From: Hymenobacter fodinae
Lineage (GTDB): Bacteria > Bacteroidota > Bacteroidia > Cytophagales > Hymenobacteraceae
NCBI RefSeq assembly: GCF_004745825.1
Contig: NZ_SRLA01000001.1
Span: 496,001-560,000 of the forward strand
DNA: 64,000 nucleotides
Direction: 5' to 3'
Shown: positions 52,441 to 63,262 of the stretch, piece by piece
How positions within the stretch are numbered: the first letter of the stretch is position 1
Layout: the number at the start of each line of letters is the position of its first letter
Notes under the pieces: model-generated
The model's input: the letters and a program-made list of their open reading frames with translations, nothing else
Told to the model about the DNA's origin: nothing
Database searches by the model: none
Program-made: the position numbers and the translations under genes

Positions 52441-52842
52441 GTGATAGATCTATTTACTACGCGAGGTCGGCTTCGGAGACGTGCGTATTGGTATCGTTCA
52501 CTTATGATTTATGGTATAGTAGTGCTTGTGTATGCGCTTGCCAGCCAAGTGAAGTACACCAACGCTAACGATGAATTGTTGGCAGCAGCGGGTGTTGGAC
52601 TGGTGATTTTTGTGGGGCTGATTCTGGCCAATATTCAGGTAATCAAACGGCTGCACGACACTAACCTGAGTGGCTGGTGGTGGCTGCTGTTTCTGGTGCC
52701 GATTGTCAGCTATGGTTTGAGCATAGGGATGACTTTCGTGCAGGGAACCCGCGGCCGAAACCGTTTCGGCCCTGACCCTAAAAGGCCCTGGGTTCAGCCA
52801 GAAGAAGTTGAGGGCGAGCATGAAAAACCGTTCCGCCGATGA
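52441..52842 (+). CDS. DUF805 membrane protein
   Basis: This 133-residue membrane protein begins at GTG 52441 with IDLFTTRGRLRRRAYWYR, the DUF805 opening. Three membrane helices follow, the second leading into VIKRLHDTNLSGWWWL, the family signature, then NRFGPDPKRPW near the C-terminus. The role is unknown. The start is near a weak upstream region; no strong promoter is seen. It is convergent with the DUF4136 gene, with an imperfect hairpin (52823-52857) at its stop. Confidence 0.9.
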   Translation: MIDLFTTRGRLRRRAYWYRSLMIYGIVVLVYALASQVKYTNANDELLAAAGVGLVIFVGLILANIQVIKRLHDTNLSGWWWLLFLVPIVSYGLSIGMTFVQGTRGRNRFGPDPKRPWVQPEEVEGEHEKPFRR

Positions 52843-52857
52843 AGGCGAAACGGCTTT
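52823..52857. terminator. Imperfect hairpin at the end of the DUF805 gene
   Basis: AACCGTT and CGCC pair with GGCG and AACGG, interrupted by mismatches, with AAAA and TTT at the sides. It overlaps the last codons of the DUF805 gene and faces the convergent DUF4136 gene. Confidence 0.45.
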
Positions 52858-52881
52858 CTAGGCCACTGATGGCAAGCGGGA

Positions 52882-53487
52882 TTAACGCCGGGCTTGCTGA
52901 TCTTGGGGTGGATAGGTGCCCAGAATGCCATTCACAATCCGGTATACCTCCTCCTCAGAAATAGTCTGGTTGTCTACCTGAGCCTGGCCCTGACCGCGCC
53001 AAGCCAGCTCTTTGCGGTGCGCATCGACAAAGTCGATAATAACAGTGCCCGCTTTGTAATCAGTTACGAAGCCACGATTGTAGAGGCCGCCGTACCCGTA
53101 GCCATACCAGTAGGGGTAACCATAGGGGCCGTAAGCGCCAGTATTAGTGCGTTGCTTATCTTCTACCTTAGCCGAGTAAGCTACGTACAGGTCGGGGGCC
53201 TTATCTACGCGGGTAAGACCTTTGGCTGTCATTTCACGCTCTACTGCCGTACGGATGCGCTTATCCAGGAACGACTGATAGCCTTGGGCTGGGCCGCCCT
53301 CCGTATCGGTAGGCTGCTCCGGGAGCCACGCCCAGGTCTTGTAATTGCGGAAGTTAACAGAATGATCAAAGTCGTTGGTAACCCCAACGCGCGCCGTGCT
53401 GGCGCAGCTGCTGGCACCTAACAGCAGGGCTAAACTCATGGCCGCCAGAGGCATCCGACGGGACAAAAAGCGGGTGATAGGATTCAT
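52882..53487 (-). CDS. DUF4136 lipoprotein
   Basis: This 201-residue lipoprotein has a signal ending LLLGASSC. The DUF4136 domain follows, with the DFDHSVNFRNYKTWAW opening, LDKRIRTAVEREMTAKGL and DLYVAYSAKVEDK. A Gly/Tyr-rich loop (YGPYGYPYWYGYGYGGLY) interrupts the domain before the VIIDFVDAHRKELAWRG part. The start at 53487 gives a proper signal; a longer frame to 53550 does not. These lipoproteins are common and functionally unknown. Confidence 0.9.
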   Translation of the reverse strand: MNPITRFLSRRMPLAAMSLALLLGASSCASTARVGVTNDFDHSVNFRNYKTWAWLPEQPTDTEGGPAQGYQSFLDKRIRTAVEREMTAKGLTRVDKAPDLYVAYSAKVEDKQRTNTGAYGPYGYPYWYGYGYGGLYNRGFVTDYKAGTVIIDFVDAHRKELAWRGQGQAQVDNQTISEEEVYRIVNGILGTYPPQDQQARR

Positions 53488-53720
53488 ATTCGGATGGGAA
53501 AGACAGTGAAGTTTAAACGAGTTTCTGCCCGCTGTTAGTATGCTACTCAACGAAGCCTGGCAGCTTATCAGAAACTACACTTATCAAACACCCAAACTCA
53601 AGCGGGTGTTCCCAGATAGTAGGCTTGCCGACTACATTCCGTAATATTATTTGGAGTGAACTGTTCAGTGATCTTGAAATATATCTATCTTCCGGAAGCC
53701 TAATTAATTCCTTCCTATCT

Positions 53721-54014
53721 ATGAATAAACTTGTACTTTTTTTTGGTAGTCTTTTGCTACTGGCTTCCTGCAGTGCCTCTCGCGATGACTCCCGTGGAAA
53801 CCGTACCTCCGCGGGGCCCGTTGCTCATAACACCGTAGTAGAGTGTGTGCTGTACGATGGCATGTCGAAACAGTCGAAACAACTCACCACCATTGGCTCT
53901 GATACGGAAGTACAGGTTATGGATACGGTAGATGCGTACTTCCTAAAAGTGCGGGTGACGGCCAACGGCAAAACCGAGAACGGCTACATGTACCGGAACT
54001 GCTTCTCCAACTAA
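53721..54014 (+). CDS. Small lipoprotein, SH3-like
   Basis: This 97-residue lipoprotein has a lipobox ending LLASC (Cys about 17). The rest (NTVVECVLYDGMSKQSKQL to the end) has a strand pattern and spacing that recall bacterial SH3 domains, with one Cys near the C-terminus (YRNCFSN) that could pair with the Cys in VECVLY. SH3-type domains often bind cell wall. I am not certain of the family. Confidence 0.65.
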   Translation: MNKLVLFFGSLLLLASCSASRDDSRGNRTSAGPVAHNTVVECVLYDGMSKQSKQLTTIGSDTEVQVMDTVDAYFLKVRVTANGKTENGYMYRNCFSN

Positions 54015-54070
54015 ATAAGCGCTGCAGTTTTTCGTAGCCTCTAGGCCACTTCCTCAAGTATGATAATAAT

Positions 54071-54102
54071 AAAAGCCCCACCTGTTAGCAGGTGGGGCTT
54101 TT
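54071..54102. terminator. Bidirectional terminator before gcvP
   Basis: AAAAGCCCCACCTG (54071-54084) pairs perfectly with CAGGTGGGGCTTTT (54089-54102) around a 4-base loop. It lies between the small lipoprotein gene and the convergent gcvP. Confidence 0.93.
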
Positions 54103-54140
54103 GCTTGCCTAACTAGGCTAAGTAACTAGGCCTAGAAAAA

Positions 54141-57068
<2,928 letters not shown>

Positions 57069-57124
57069 AAAAGAAGGGGTGAGGGTGGCGGAAAAACCGG
57101 CCGCCGAAGCAGCCGAACCTGTAA

Positions 57125-57132
57125 CAAAGGTA
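57125..57132 (-). promoter_or_regulatory. -7 box of the gcvP promoter
   Basis: On the minus strand TACCTTTG lies 56 bases before the gcvP ATG at 57068. No good -33 box is seen. Confidence 0.5.
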
Positions 57133-57341
57133 AGGCGAAAACTTCTCCCAGTGCCATACAGAAAAGAGGAGAAATCGGAGGATTCTCAAGGAGTTTGCAG
57201 AAGAACGAGGCTAGGCCAGTGGGCTACTAGGGTAGTACCGCTACTGACTTAAAGCAGAACAGCACCGAGGCCTTCACTTAAATAATTTAACCAGATTTAG
57301 GGCCTCGTTCCCATCCGTTCCTTTCCACCCACCTTACCGTT

Positions 57342-58559
57342 ATGCGTTCTATTTCCCTTGGTATTATCTGTGAAGGCAAAACGCCGCCCGACAAACGCGT
57401 GCCGCTCACGCCCAAGAAGTGCGCCGAGGCGCAAAGCCAGTACCCCGGTCTGCACATAGTAGTGCAGGAAAGCCCCATCCGCTGCTTCTCCGACCAAGAA
57501 TACCGTGACCTGGGCATTGAAGTGCGCCCTGAGGTGGCCGACTGCGACATTCTGCTGGGGGTGAAGGAGGTACCCGTAGGCCAGTTGATTCCCAACAAAA
57601 CATACATGTTCTTCTCGCACACCGTGAAGAAGCAGCCCGCCAACCGGGAGCTGCTGCGCCAAGTGCTGGCCAAGAACATTACTCTCATCGACTACGAACT
57701 GCTGACCAACCGGGAAGGCGGCGAAAGAATTGTGGCCTTCGGACGCTGGGCCGGCATTGTGGGGGCCTACAACGGGCTGCTGACCTATGGCCGCAAGCAT
57801 GGCTTATATAAGCTGAAGCCCGCTTACCAGTGCCTCGATATGGAAGACATGCAGGAGGAGTTCTTCAAGGTAAAGCGGCTGCCGCCCATTAAGATGATGG
57901 TAACGGGCTCGGGCCGGGTAGCCCAGGGCGCGGTGGAAGTGCTCGATAAGATGCGCATCCGGCGGGTGAGCGTGTACGACTATCTCTACCACGACTTCAA
58001 CGAGCCGGTGTACACCCAGCTGCGCAGCTCTGACTACAACCGCCGCCGCGACGGCAGGGTGTGGGATACCCCCGATTTCCACCGTAACCCCCAGGAATAC
58101 GAGAGCACATTCCAGAATTTTCTGCCCGTTACGGATCTGCTGATTGCCTGCGCTTACTGGCACCCGGCTGCGCCGCGCCTGTTCGAGGAAAAGGATACCC
58201 AACGGCCCGACTTCCGCATCAATACTATTGCCGACGTAACCTGCGACGTAGACGGCTCCATCCCGACCACCAAGCGCGCCAGCAGCATCAAGGAGCCCGC
58301 CTTCGACTACAACTGCCAGACCGGCGAGCTGGAGCCGGCTTACTCGCGGCCTTCCAACATCACCATCATGGCCGTGGACAACCTGCCCTGCGAGCTGCCC
58401 CGCAACGCCAGCCGCGACTTTGGCCGCCAACTGATCGACAATGTGTTTCCGCACTTAGTGGGCAGTGGCCTAGCCGATGATATTGTGGAACGCGCAACCA
58501 TTGCGCACGGCGGCCAGCTGCTTCCTCGCTACGAATACCTGCGCGACTATGTGGCCTAG
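57342..58559 (+). CDS. Saccharopine dehydrogenase-like NAD(P) oxidoreductase
   Basis: This 405-residue enzyme has an alanine dehydrogenase/PNT-like N-terminal half (ISLGIICEGKTPPDKRVPLT) and a Rossmann half with IKMMVTGSGRVAQGAVEVL, an NAD-binding loop, near residue 185-203. It resembles lysine-forming saccharopine dehydrogenases (LYS1-type) and related oxidoreductases. KEVPVGQLIPNKTYMFFSHT and RINTIADVTCDVDGSIPTT are conserved blocks. In bacteria the substrate is often uncertain. It is divergent from gcvP with a 273-base region between them. The stop TAG is in GGCCTAG. Confidence 0.82.
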   Translation: MRSISLGIICEGKTPPDKRVPLTPKKCAEAQSQYPGLHIVVQESPIRCFSDQEYRDLGIEVRPEVADCDILLGVKEVPVGQLIPNKTYMFFSHTVKKQPANRELLRQVLAKNITLIDYELLTNREGGERIVAFGRWAGIVGAYNGLLTYGRKHGLYKLKPAYQCLDMEDMQEEFFKVKRLPPIKMMVTGSGRVAQGAVEVLDKMRIRRVSVYDYLYHDFNEPVYTQLRSSDYNRRRDGRVWDTPDFHRNPQEYESTFQNFLPVTDLLIACAYWHPAAPRLFEEKDTQRPDFRINTIADVTCDVDGSIPTTKRASSIKEPAFDYNCQTGELEPAYSRPSNITIMAVDNLPCELPRNASRDFGRQLIDNVFPHLVGSGLADDIVERATIAHGGQLLPRYEYLRDYVA

Positions 58560-58607
58560 CGCTTAGCTAGGGTACCGCTAGTCAATAAATGAATCATCTA
58601 ACACACG

Positions 58608-58645
58608 AAAAAGCCCTTGCCTCCGATATGGAAGCAAGGGCTTTA
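58608..58645. terminator. Bidirectional terminator
   Basis: AAAGCCCTTGC (58610-58620) pairs with GCAAGGGCTTT (58634-58644), with A and T runs, between convergent genes. Confidence 0.9.
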
Positions 58646-58674
58646 AGGTACTCTAAAGAGAAATAGCCTATTAG

Positions 58675-59508
58675 CTACACTCCGCGCAGGACGGGGTAAC
58701 GCGCCTGTACCAGCATATAGAGGCCATAAGCCATCAGGCCTAGCGCCACGATACCGAGCACGACTGGACCCATAGTAGCCAGTAAGTCGAAGGCTTCATC
58801 AGTAGTACCCACAGCTTCGGCGCTTGATTGCCGACCGGCTTGCACGAAGAAGTACCCGATGATACCCATGACAATACCGCGGGCGGTATAGCCAATTTGG
58901 CCCGTACGATACACCATGTTCTGCTGGTTAGCGGGCAAGTCGCTGGAGTTTACGTGCTTCTGGAAAGAACCTGAGTACGCCCGGTAAATCTGATAAATGC
59001 CACTGCCAATGGTTATCAGGCCTACGGCGATAATAATCCAATCCCCAGCAGGCCACTCCAGCACTTTGGCGGTAAGCGTTTTCTGGGTGCTGCCGCCGTT
59101 GCTATCCGCGCTGCCGCTGAAGGCCAGCTGAGCTGCATACCACGCCACCCCGGCATACAGTAGACCACTGCCGGCGTAGCCTAGACGCCGCCCAATGCCT
59201 TTAGCACCAGAGCCTTTGCTTTCGGTGTCGCGTACAGCTTGCGTAAAGCGCCACACAATGTAGCCAAGCAGGCCTAGAGCTACTAAACCCAGCATAATCT
59301 GCCCACCGGGCAAATCTTGTAAGGTTTGCACTGCCTGTTTCTTGTCGGCCGTTTGGCCACCGCGCTGGCCGGTAGCCGCCAGTAATGCCAGTAGGCCCAT
59401 CAGAATATATACTACCCCTTTGGCCGCAAAGCCAAACCGGGCCAGCGCTTTTATGCCCGACGAGGGAGAATGAGGAACGTTGGAAAGTAGAGTGCCAGAA
59501 ATTGCCAT
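58675..59508 (-). CDS. DUF1206 membrane protein
   Basis: This 277-residue membrane protein has six helices arranged as three pairs. The paired unit ALARFGFAAKGVVYILMGLLA (20-40) recurs as a variant in GRRLGYAGSGLLYAGVAWY and in TGQIGYTARGIVMGIIGYF. Such triplicate units define DUF1206. The function is unknown. It is near csbD, another stress-associated family, though separately terminated. The N-terminal MAISGTLLSNVPHSPSSGIK is cytoplasmic. Confidence 0.9.
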   Translation of the reverse strand: MAISGTLLSNVPHSPSSGIKALARFGFAAKGVVYILMGLLALLAATGQRGGQTADKKQAVQTLQDLPGGQIMLGLVALGLLGYIVWRFTQAVRDTESKGSGAKGIGRRLGYAGSGLLYAGVAWYAAQLAFSGSADSNGGSTQKTLTAKVLEWPAGDWIIIAVGLITIGSGIYQIYRAYSGSFQKHVNSSDLPANQQNMVYRTGQIGYTARGIVMGIIGYFFVQAGRQSSAEAVGTTDEAFDLLATMGPVVLGIVALGLMAYGLYMLVQARYPVLRGV

Positions 59509-59654
59509 GGGATGAAGTCAAAGTGGGAAACTACCCTCGTGTACGTGCTTACGGCAAAATGGTGCGCCTCCCTAGGCCAGTACTCCGTAAGCCAGAGTGC
59601 GGAAACCTGAAGGATACCGCGCTAACGAGAGTGCCTCAACAATAAGGGAATACA

Positions 59655-59683
59655 AAAAGCCCCGCGCTTTTCAGCGCAGGGCC
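59655..59683 (-). terminator. Hairpin after csbD-like gene
   Basis: AGCCCcGCGCT pairs with AGCGCaGGGCc on a 10-bp stem with one mismatch. On the minus strand T5 follows. It ends the CsbD unit. Confidence 0.7.
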
Positions 59684-59703
59684 TAGTATTGTAGTGCCGA
59701 AGC

Positions 59704-59922
59704 CTAGAAGGTGCGGTGGAACCACGCCTTGATGTCGTCGATTGCTTCGCCGGTTTTGTGCTGCAAGCGGCCAAACCACTCGTCTTGCTCACCCTCATTG
59801 TAAGTGAGGTCGTCGTCGGTCAGGTTGCCCCATTTCTGCTTGGCCTGGCCTTTAATTTCGTTCCAGTTACCGCGGGCGCGCAGCTCCGTCTGATCGTTGA
59901 TGTTATTGTTGTTAACGTCCAT
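59704..59922 (-). CDS. CsbD family stress protein
   Basis: This 72-residue CsbD-type protein is small, acidic and stress-induced in other bacteria, with no known activity. WNEIKGQAKQKWGNLTDDDL (20-39) is the family signature and resembles the E. coli YjbJ type. A Gln/Glu/Asp-rich linker leads to FGRLQHKTGEAIDDIKAWFH. The N-terminus is Asn-rich (MDVNNNNINDQ). No sigma factor site can be assigned with confidence upstream. Confidence 0.92.
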   Translation of the reverse strand: MDVNNNNINDQTELRARGNWNEIKGQAKQKWGNLTDDDLTYNEGEQDEWFGRLQHKTGEAIDDIKAWFHRTF

Positions 59923-60087
59923 GATTGAAAGGAAGTATGGGAGGGAAATGAATGATACTTCCCTGTACGGACGAGCTTACGGTAGAGTTGGCGCAGACCA
60001 CCAGAATAACAGTGGGGCCCTAATTTTTTGTGAGCTAGCTTAAGAGCAACTAGCTGAAACAGGAAGTTTACGCCGAGGCTAGGCCAC

Positions 60088-60366
60088 TTAGCGCCGTTTC
60101 CGGGAGACGGGCGTTTTGGGCGCTGGAGTCCGTTTAGAGGTGTTTCCTGCCGGGGCTACCCGTAGTGTGGGGGCTGCCTGGGTTTCCTCTTTAGGGGGAG
60201 CTTGCTCCGAAGCCAAAACCGCAACTAGCTCCGCAGTGGGAATACGTGGCGCGCCAACCGAAGCAGTATGCTCCGTCCAGTATTCGGTAGGTCGGGTTTG
60301 GGCGAAAGCAGTAGTGCCAAGAGCGGATAAACCTGCTACGAATAGAGAGTATAGGATGTAGCGCAT
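60088..60366 (-). CDS. Small secreted protein with basic C-terminus
   Basis: This 92-residue protein has a signal peptide (MRYILYSLFVAGLSALGTTA, then FAQ). The mature part is Thr/Pro/Ala-rich (EQAPPKEETQAAPTLRVAP) and ends in a basic tail, RKRR. It shares the MRYIL start and this layout with the protein at 49102. I do not recognise a family. The start at 60366 begins the signal peptide; a longer frame to 60426 is less likely. Confidence 0.65.
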   Translation of the reverse strand: MRYILYSLFVAGLSALGTTAFAQTRPTEYWTEHTASVGAPRIPTAELVAVLASEQAPPKEETQAAPTLRVAPAGNTSKRTPAPKTPVSRKRR

Positions 60367-60581
60367 ATTAAATTGTAAAAATGGTATAAGCCAAGATACG
60401 TGAGCAACGAAATAATGGGTTGCCAATCTACGGTCAGTTCAGACTTTATAGCGCTACGTATATGTTGGGTATTGTGCTGTAAATCAATAGGTAATAATTT
60501 GTTTTAAGGATAAATTGAAATGGCCAAAATCTGTCGGATATTGAGCTGTTACTTGGCCCAAGTGCCTGCCACTATACTCAA

Positions 60582-62120
60582 ATGGATGATTTAAGAACTA
60601 CTCTCGCTACGTTCACCTCCGACGACCGCAAGGAATTTGCCCGCTTCATTCAACGCCAGCGCCGCAAGCAAAAGGGCCGCATGGACTCCCGGTTGTACGA
60701 GTTGCTGTTACACCAGAAAGAATACTCAACAGAGGAGTTGTTGGAGCGCCTGTACCCTGAGGAGCCTAACGCCACGGCTTACTATGCCCTTCGCAAGCGC
60801 CTCATGCGCCACCTTACTGATTATCTGCTGTTGCGCCAGCGCCAGCAAGACCCTACCGCAGCCTCCTCGGTGCGGGGCCTGCTGACTATGGCGCAGTACC
60901 TGTTTGAGGTGGGGGTACCGCGCCTGGCCTGGAGTACGCTGCGCAAAGCCGAAAAGCTAGCCAGCTCGCACGAGCAATACGAGTTGCTGAACACCGTGTA
61001 TAACGTGCAGATTGCTCAGGCAGGCAGCAAGTACGCCGACGATTTGGCGGACATCATCCGGAAGCGCCACCTCAACAAACGCTACGCCGATGAGGAAGAG
61101 CGGGCCAACATTGCCGATAGCCTGATTCGACAGCGGTTACGCGCGGCCCGAGTAAAGGGGCGGGCCGGTGAGTCGTTTGATGCCATTCTGCAGGAGGTGC
61201 TGCGCGAGTACGACTTGCAGGAGGCGTTTGCCCGGCGGCCGTCGTTGCTGTTCCGGCTGATGTCCATTGCTCGCTCGGCCATGCTCGTGCGCCGCGACTT
61301 TCTATCCTTCGCGCCGTTTGTGATGCGCTGCTACCACCTCATGGAGAAGCGGCACGGCTTTCAGCTGGCCCACCGGGAGGCACAAATGGGGCTGCTTTAT
61401 ATGATTGCGCACGCTCTGTACCGCACGCGCCGTTTCCGTGAGTCGGTGGAGTATTTGGAGCGGCTACGCGAGGTGATGGACGCCGGACCCCGCAATCGGC
61501 CCGCCGGGTTGGTGCCCAAGTACACCTTTCTGTTGGCCGCTAACTACGCCTTCTTGCGCCGTAACGCCGAGAGCATTCAGCTAATGGAGAAAATTCTGCG
61601 CACGCCCTTGGCGCCGCGGGAGCAGCTCACGGCCCGGCTGGGGTTGGGCTTCCACTACTTTGCCGAGGGCCAATACCACAAAACCAACCAAGTATTGCTG
61701 GCCATTGGCCGCACCGACCACTGGTGCGAGCAGGAAATGGGCGTGGAGTGGGTGGTAAACCGCAACATGGGCGAAATGCTGGTGCAGTTGGAAATGGGCA
61801 ACCCCGACCTAGCCCTGAACCGGCTGCGGGCCATTGAGCGGCTCATGCGGGAGCGGTTCGGGCCCGATGGTGGCCCCTACGCCACTGTACTGGTTTACTT
61901 GAGCTTGGTGCGCGAAATCATTGATGATCCGGCGGCCGCCCGGCGGCCGGGGTTTGCGGAGCGCGTAACCAATGTGCCGGCCTTTGCGCCTTTAGAGCAG
62001 GAAGACCTGCAAGCCGTGAGCTTCTATAGCTGGCTGCGTGCCCGCTCCATGGGTCGCCCTTATTATGAGGTGCTGCTAGAAATTGCTACTGCCTCAGAGC
62101 CAATATCCGCCCTCACGTAA
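60582..62120 (+). CDS. Large all-helical protein, TPR-like
   Basis: I do not recognise a named family. The 512-residue protein is soluble and helical with many Arg and Leu, in regular antiparallel helix pairs such as YLFEVGVPRLAWSTLRKAEK, HREAQMGLLYMIAHALYR and FLLAANYAFLRRNAESIQLM. This fits TPR or a similar alpha-solenoid. There is no signal peptide. The N-terminal part (SDDRKEFARFIQRQRRKQKG) is basic. It may scaffold other proteins in the cytoplasm. It is a single unit closed by a perfect palindrome. Confidence 0.8.
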   Translation: MDDLRTTLATFTSDDRKEFARFIQRQRRKQKGRMDSRLYELLLHQKEYSTEELLERLYPEEPNATAYYALRKRLMRHLTDYLLLRQRQQDPTAASSVRGLLTMAQYLFEVGVPRLAWSTLRKAEKLASSHEQYELLNTVYNVQIAQAGSKYADDLADIIRKRHLNKRYADEEERANIADSLIRQRLRAARVKGRAGESFDAILQEVLREYDLQEAFARRPSLLFRLMSIARSAMLVRRDFLSFAPFVMRCYHLMEKRHGFQLAHREAQMGLLYMIAHALYRTRRFRESVEYLERLREVMDAGPRNRPAGLVPKYTFLLAANYAFLRRNAESIQLMEKILRTPLAPREQLTARLGLGFHYFAEGQYHKTNQVLLAIGRTDHWCEQEMGVEWVVNRNMGEMLVQLEMGNPDLALNRLRAIERLMRERFGPDGGPYATVLVYLSLVREIIDDPAAARRPGFAERVTNVPAFAPLEQEDLQAVSFYSWLRARSMGRPYYEVLLEIATASEPISALT

Positions 62121-62125
62121 CGCAA

Positions 62126-62157
62126 AACGGCTGCTTCTGGTACCAGAAGCAGCCGTT
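62126..62157. terminator. Perfect 32-base palindrome, terminator-like
   Basis: AACGGCTGCTTCTGG (62126-62140) and its exact complement (62143-62157) surround a central TA, so the whole is a perfect palindrome. It lies between convergent genes and has little T after it. Because the centre is also self-complementary, cruciform formation or protein binding is equally possible. Confidence 0.7.
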
Positions 62158-62190
62158 GGCTTTATCATACTGGCCTAGGCCAGTGCGTAA

Positions 62191-62553
62191 TTAGTTTTTG
62201 CGGGTAGCAGCATTGATTTCTGCTTTGGCGTCGCCAGCGGCTTTGTCGGCGGCAGCTTCCGTTTTGGCAGCAGCTTCTTTGGTTTCAGCGGCAGCTTTGT
62301 CGGCAGCGGCTTCGGTGTTGGCGGCAGCTTTCTCAGCAGTGTTTTCTACAGCCTGGCCAGCGTTTTCAACGGCGTTATCGGTCTCAACGGCTGCGTTGTT
62401 GGCTTCGGCAGCGGCAGCGTCGCCAGCATTTTCGGCAGCAGCCTCGGTGTTAGCGGCAGCGGCGTCGGCGTTTTCTTTGCCTTCCTGGGTGCAGGAAGCA
62501 GCGGCGAAAGCAACGGCCGAAGCCAGGAACAGAGATTTGATGGAGAATTTCAT
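62191..62553 (-). CDS. Alanine-rich lipoprotein
   Basis: This 120-residue lipoprotein has a signal ending AAASC (Cys about 21). The mature part is nearly half Ala with regularly placed Glu, Lys and Asn, for example ENAGQAVENTAEKAAANTEA and DKAAAETKEAAAKTEAAADK. The spacing is close to 11 residues, as in amphipathic, LEA-like or coiled helices. Such proteins can protect membranes or act as spacers. This is inferred from composition only. It is convergent with the helical protein. Confidence 0.75.
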   Translation of the reverse strand: MKFSIKSLFLASAVAFAAASCTQEGKENADAAAANTEAAAENAGDAAAAEANNAAVETDNAVENAGQAVENTAEKAAANTEAAADKAAAETKEAAAKTEAAADKAAGDAKAEINAATRKN

Positions 62554-62762
62554 GGTACTTGTGGTTAACTGATGGTTGTGTAAGCACGACAGTACGCGCT
62601 GTTGTTGAGCTTAATCAGTTACCTGCTAAAAAGTAACCCACCCGAAAGTGGTAATTCTTGCTACGGGTCCGACAACGTCTGACCGGCCGCCTCCGTAGCG
62701 GTGCCAGTGGCCTAGACACTGCGTATGGGCCTTTTGTTTGTTTCTGTGTTTACCCGTTGCCG

Positions 62763-63236
62763 TTGCGTTACTCTAGCTTTATTTGTTCCATCCGGGCCCG
62801 TGGCTATCTGCTGCTAATAGTCTGCTTCGCCCTCAGCACTGGTCTAGCAAAAGCGCAAGTCCACGACGGCTTTCAGCGGCGCGATGGTAGCATGTACGTG
62901 GTGCGCAACGGCGAGGCCCGCCCCATGACCCGCGACGTCCGGCTACCCAACGGAAACCTCATCACGCGCGACGGATTTGTGGTGGAACGCAGTGGCAAGC
63001 GCACCGAGCTAGCCGATGGCGCAGGATGCACGCTGCTAGGCCAGCCTACCAACGTGACAACCCAGGCCGACGGACGACTGGCGTTGGCGACGGGCCGGGC
63101 GAGTCAGCCCGCGGCCGGCCCACCCGAGGAGGCACTCCTGACGCAGTTTCAGCGGTGGTTTAACGGGCCTGGGCGCGGCAAAGCCAAGGGCCACCATAAG
63201 AAGCCAGGCAAGCACAAACACAAACGAGACGATTAG
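62763..63236 (+). CDS. DUF6799 secreted protein, non-ATG start
   Basis: This protein of about 157 residues carries DGFQRRDGSMYVVRNGEARP and later NLITRDGFVVERSGKRTELA, the DUF6799 domain. A hydrophobic signal (RGYLLLIVCFALSTGLA) precedes it. There is no ATG in frame before the signal peptide. TTG at 62763 (or 62757) is the likely start. The C-terminal tail (GKAKGHHKKPGKHKHKRDD) is His/Lys-rich. The frame stays open upstream to 62658 without a signal-like start. A start-codon loss or an unusual start is possible. Confidence 0.75.
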   Translation: MRYSSFICSIRARGYLLLIVCFALSTGLAKAQVHDGFQRRDGSMYVVRNGEARPMTRDVRLPNGNLITRDGFVVERSGKRTELADGAGCTLLGQPTNVTTQADGRLALATGRASQPAAGPPEEALLTQFQRWFNGPGRGKAKGHHKKPGKHKHKRDD

Positions 63237-63262
63237 TAAGCCCGGGGTGGCCTAGCGCCAAG

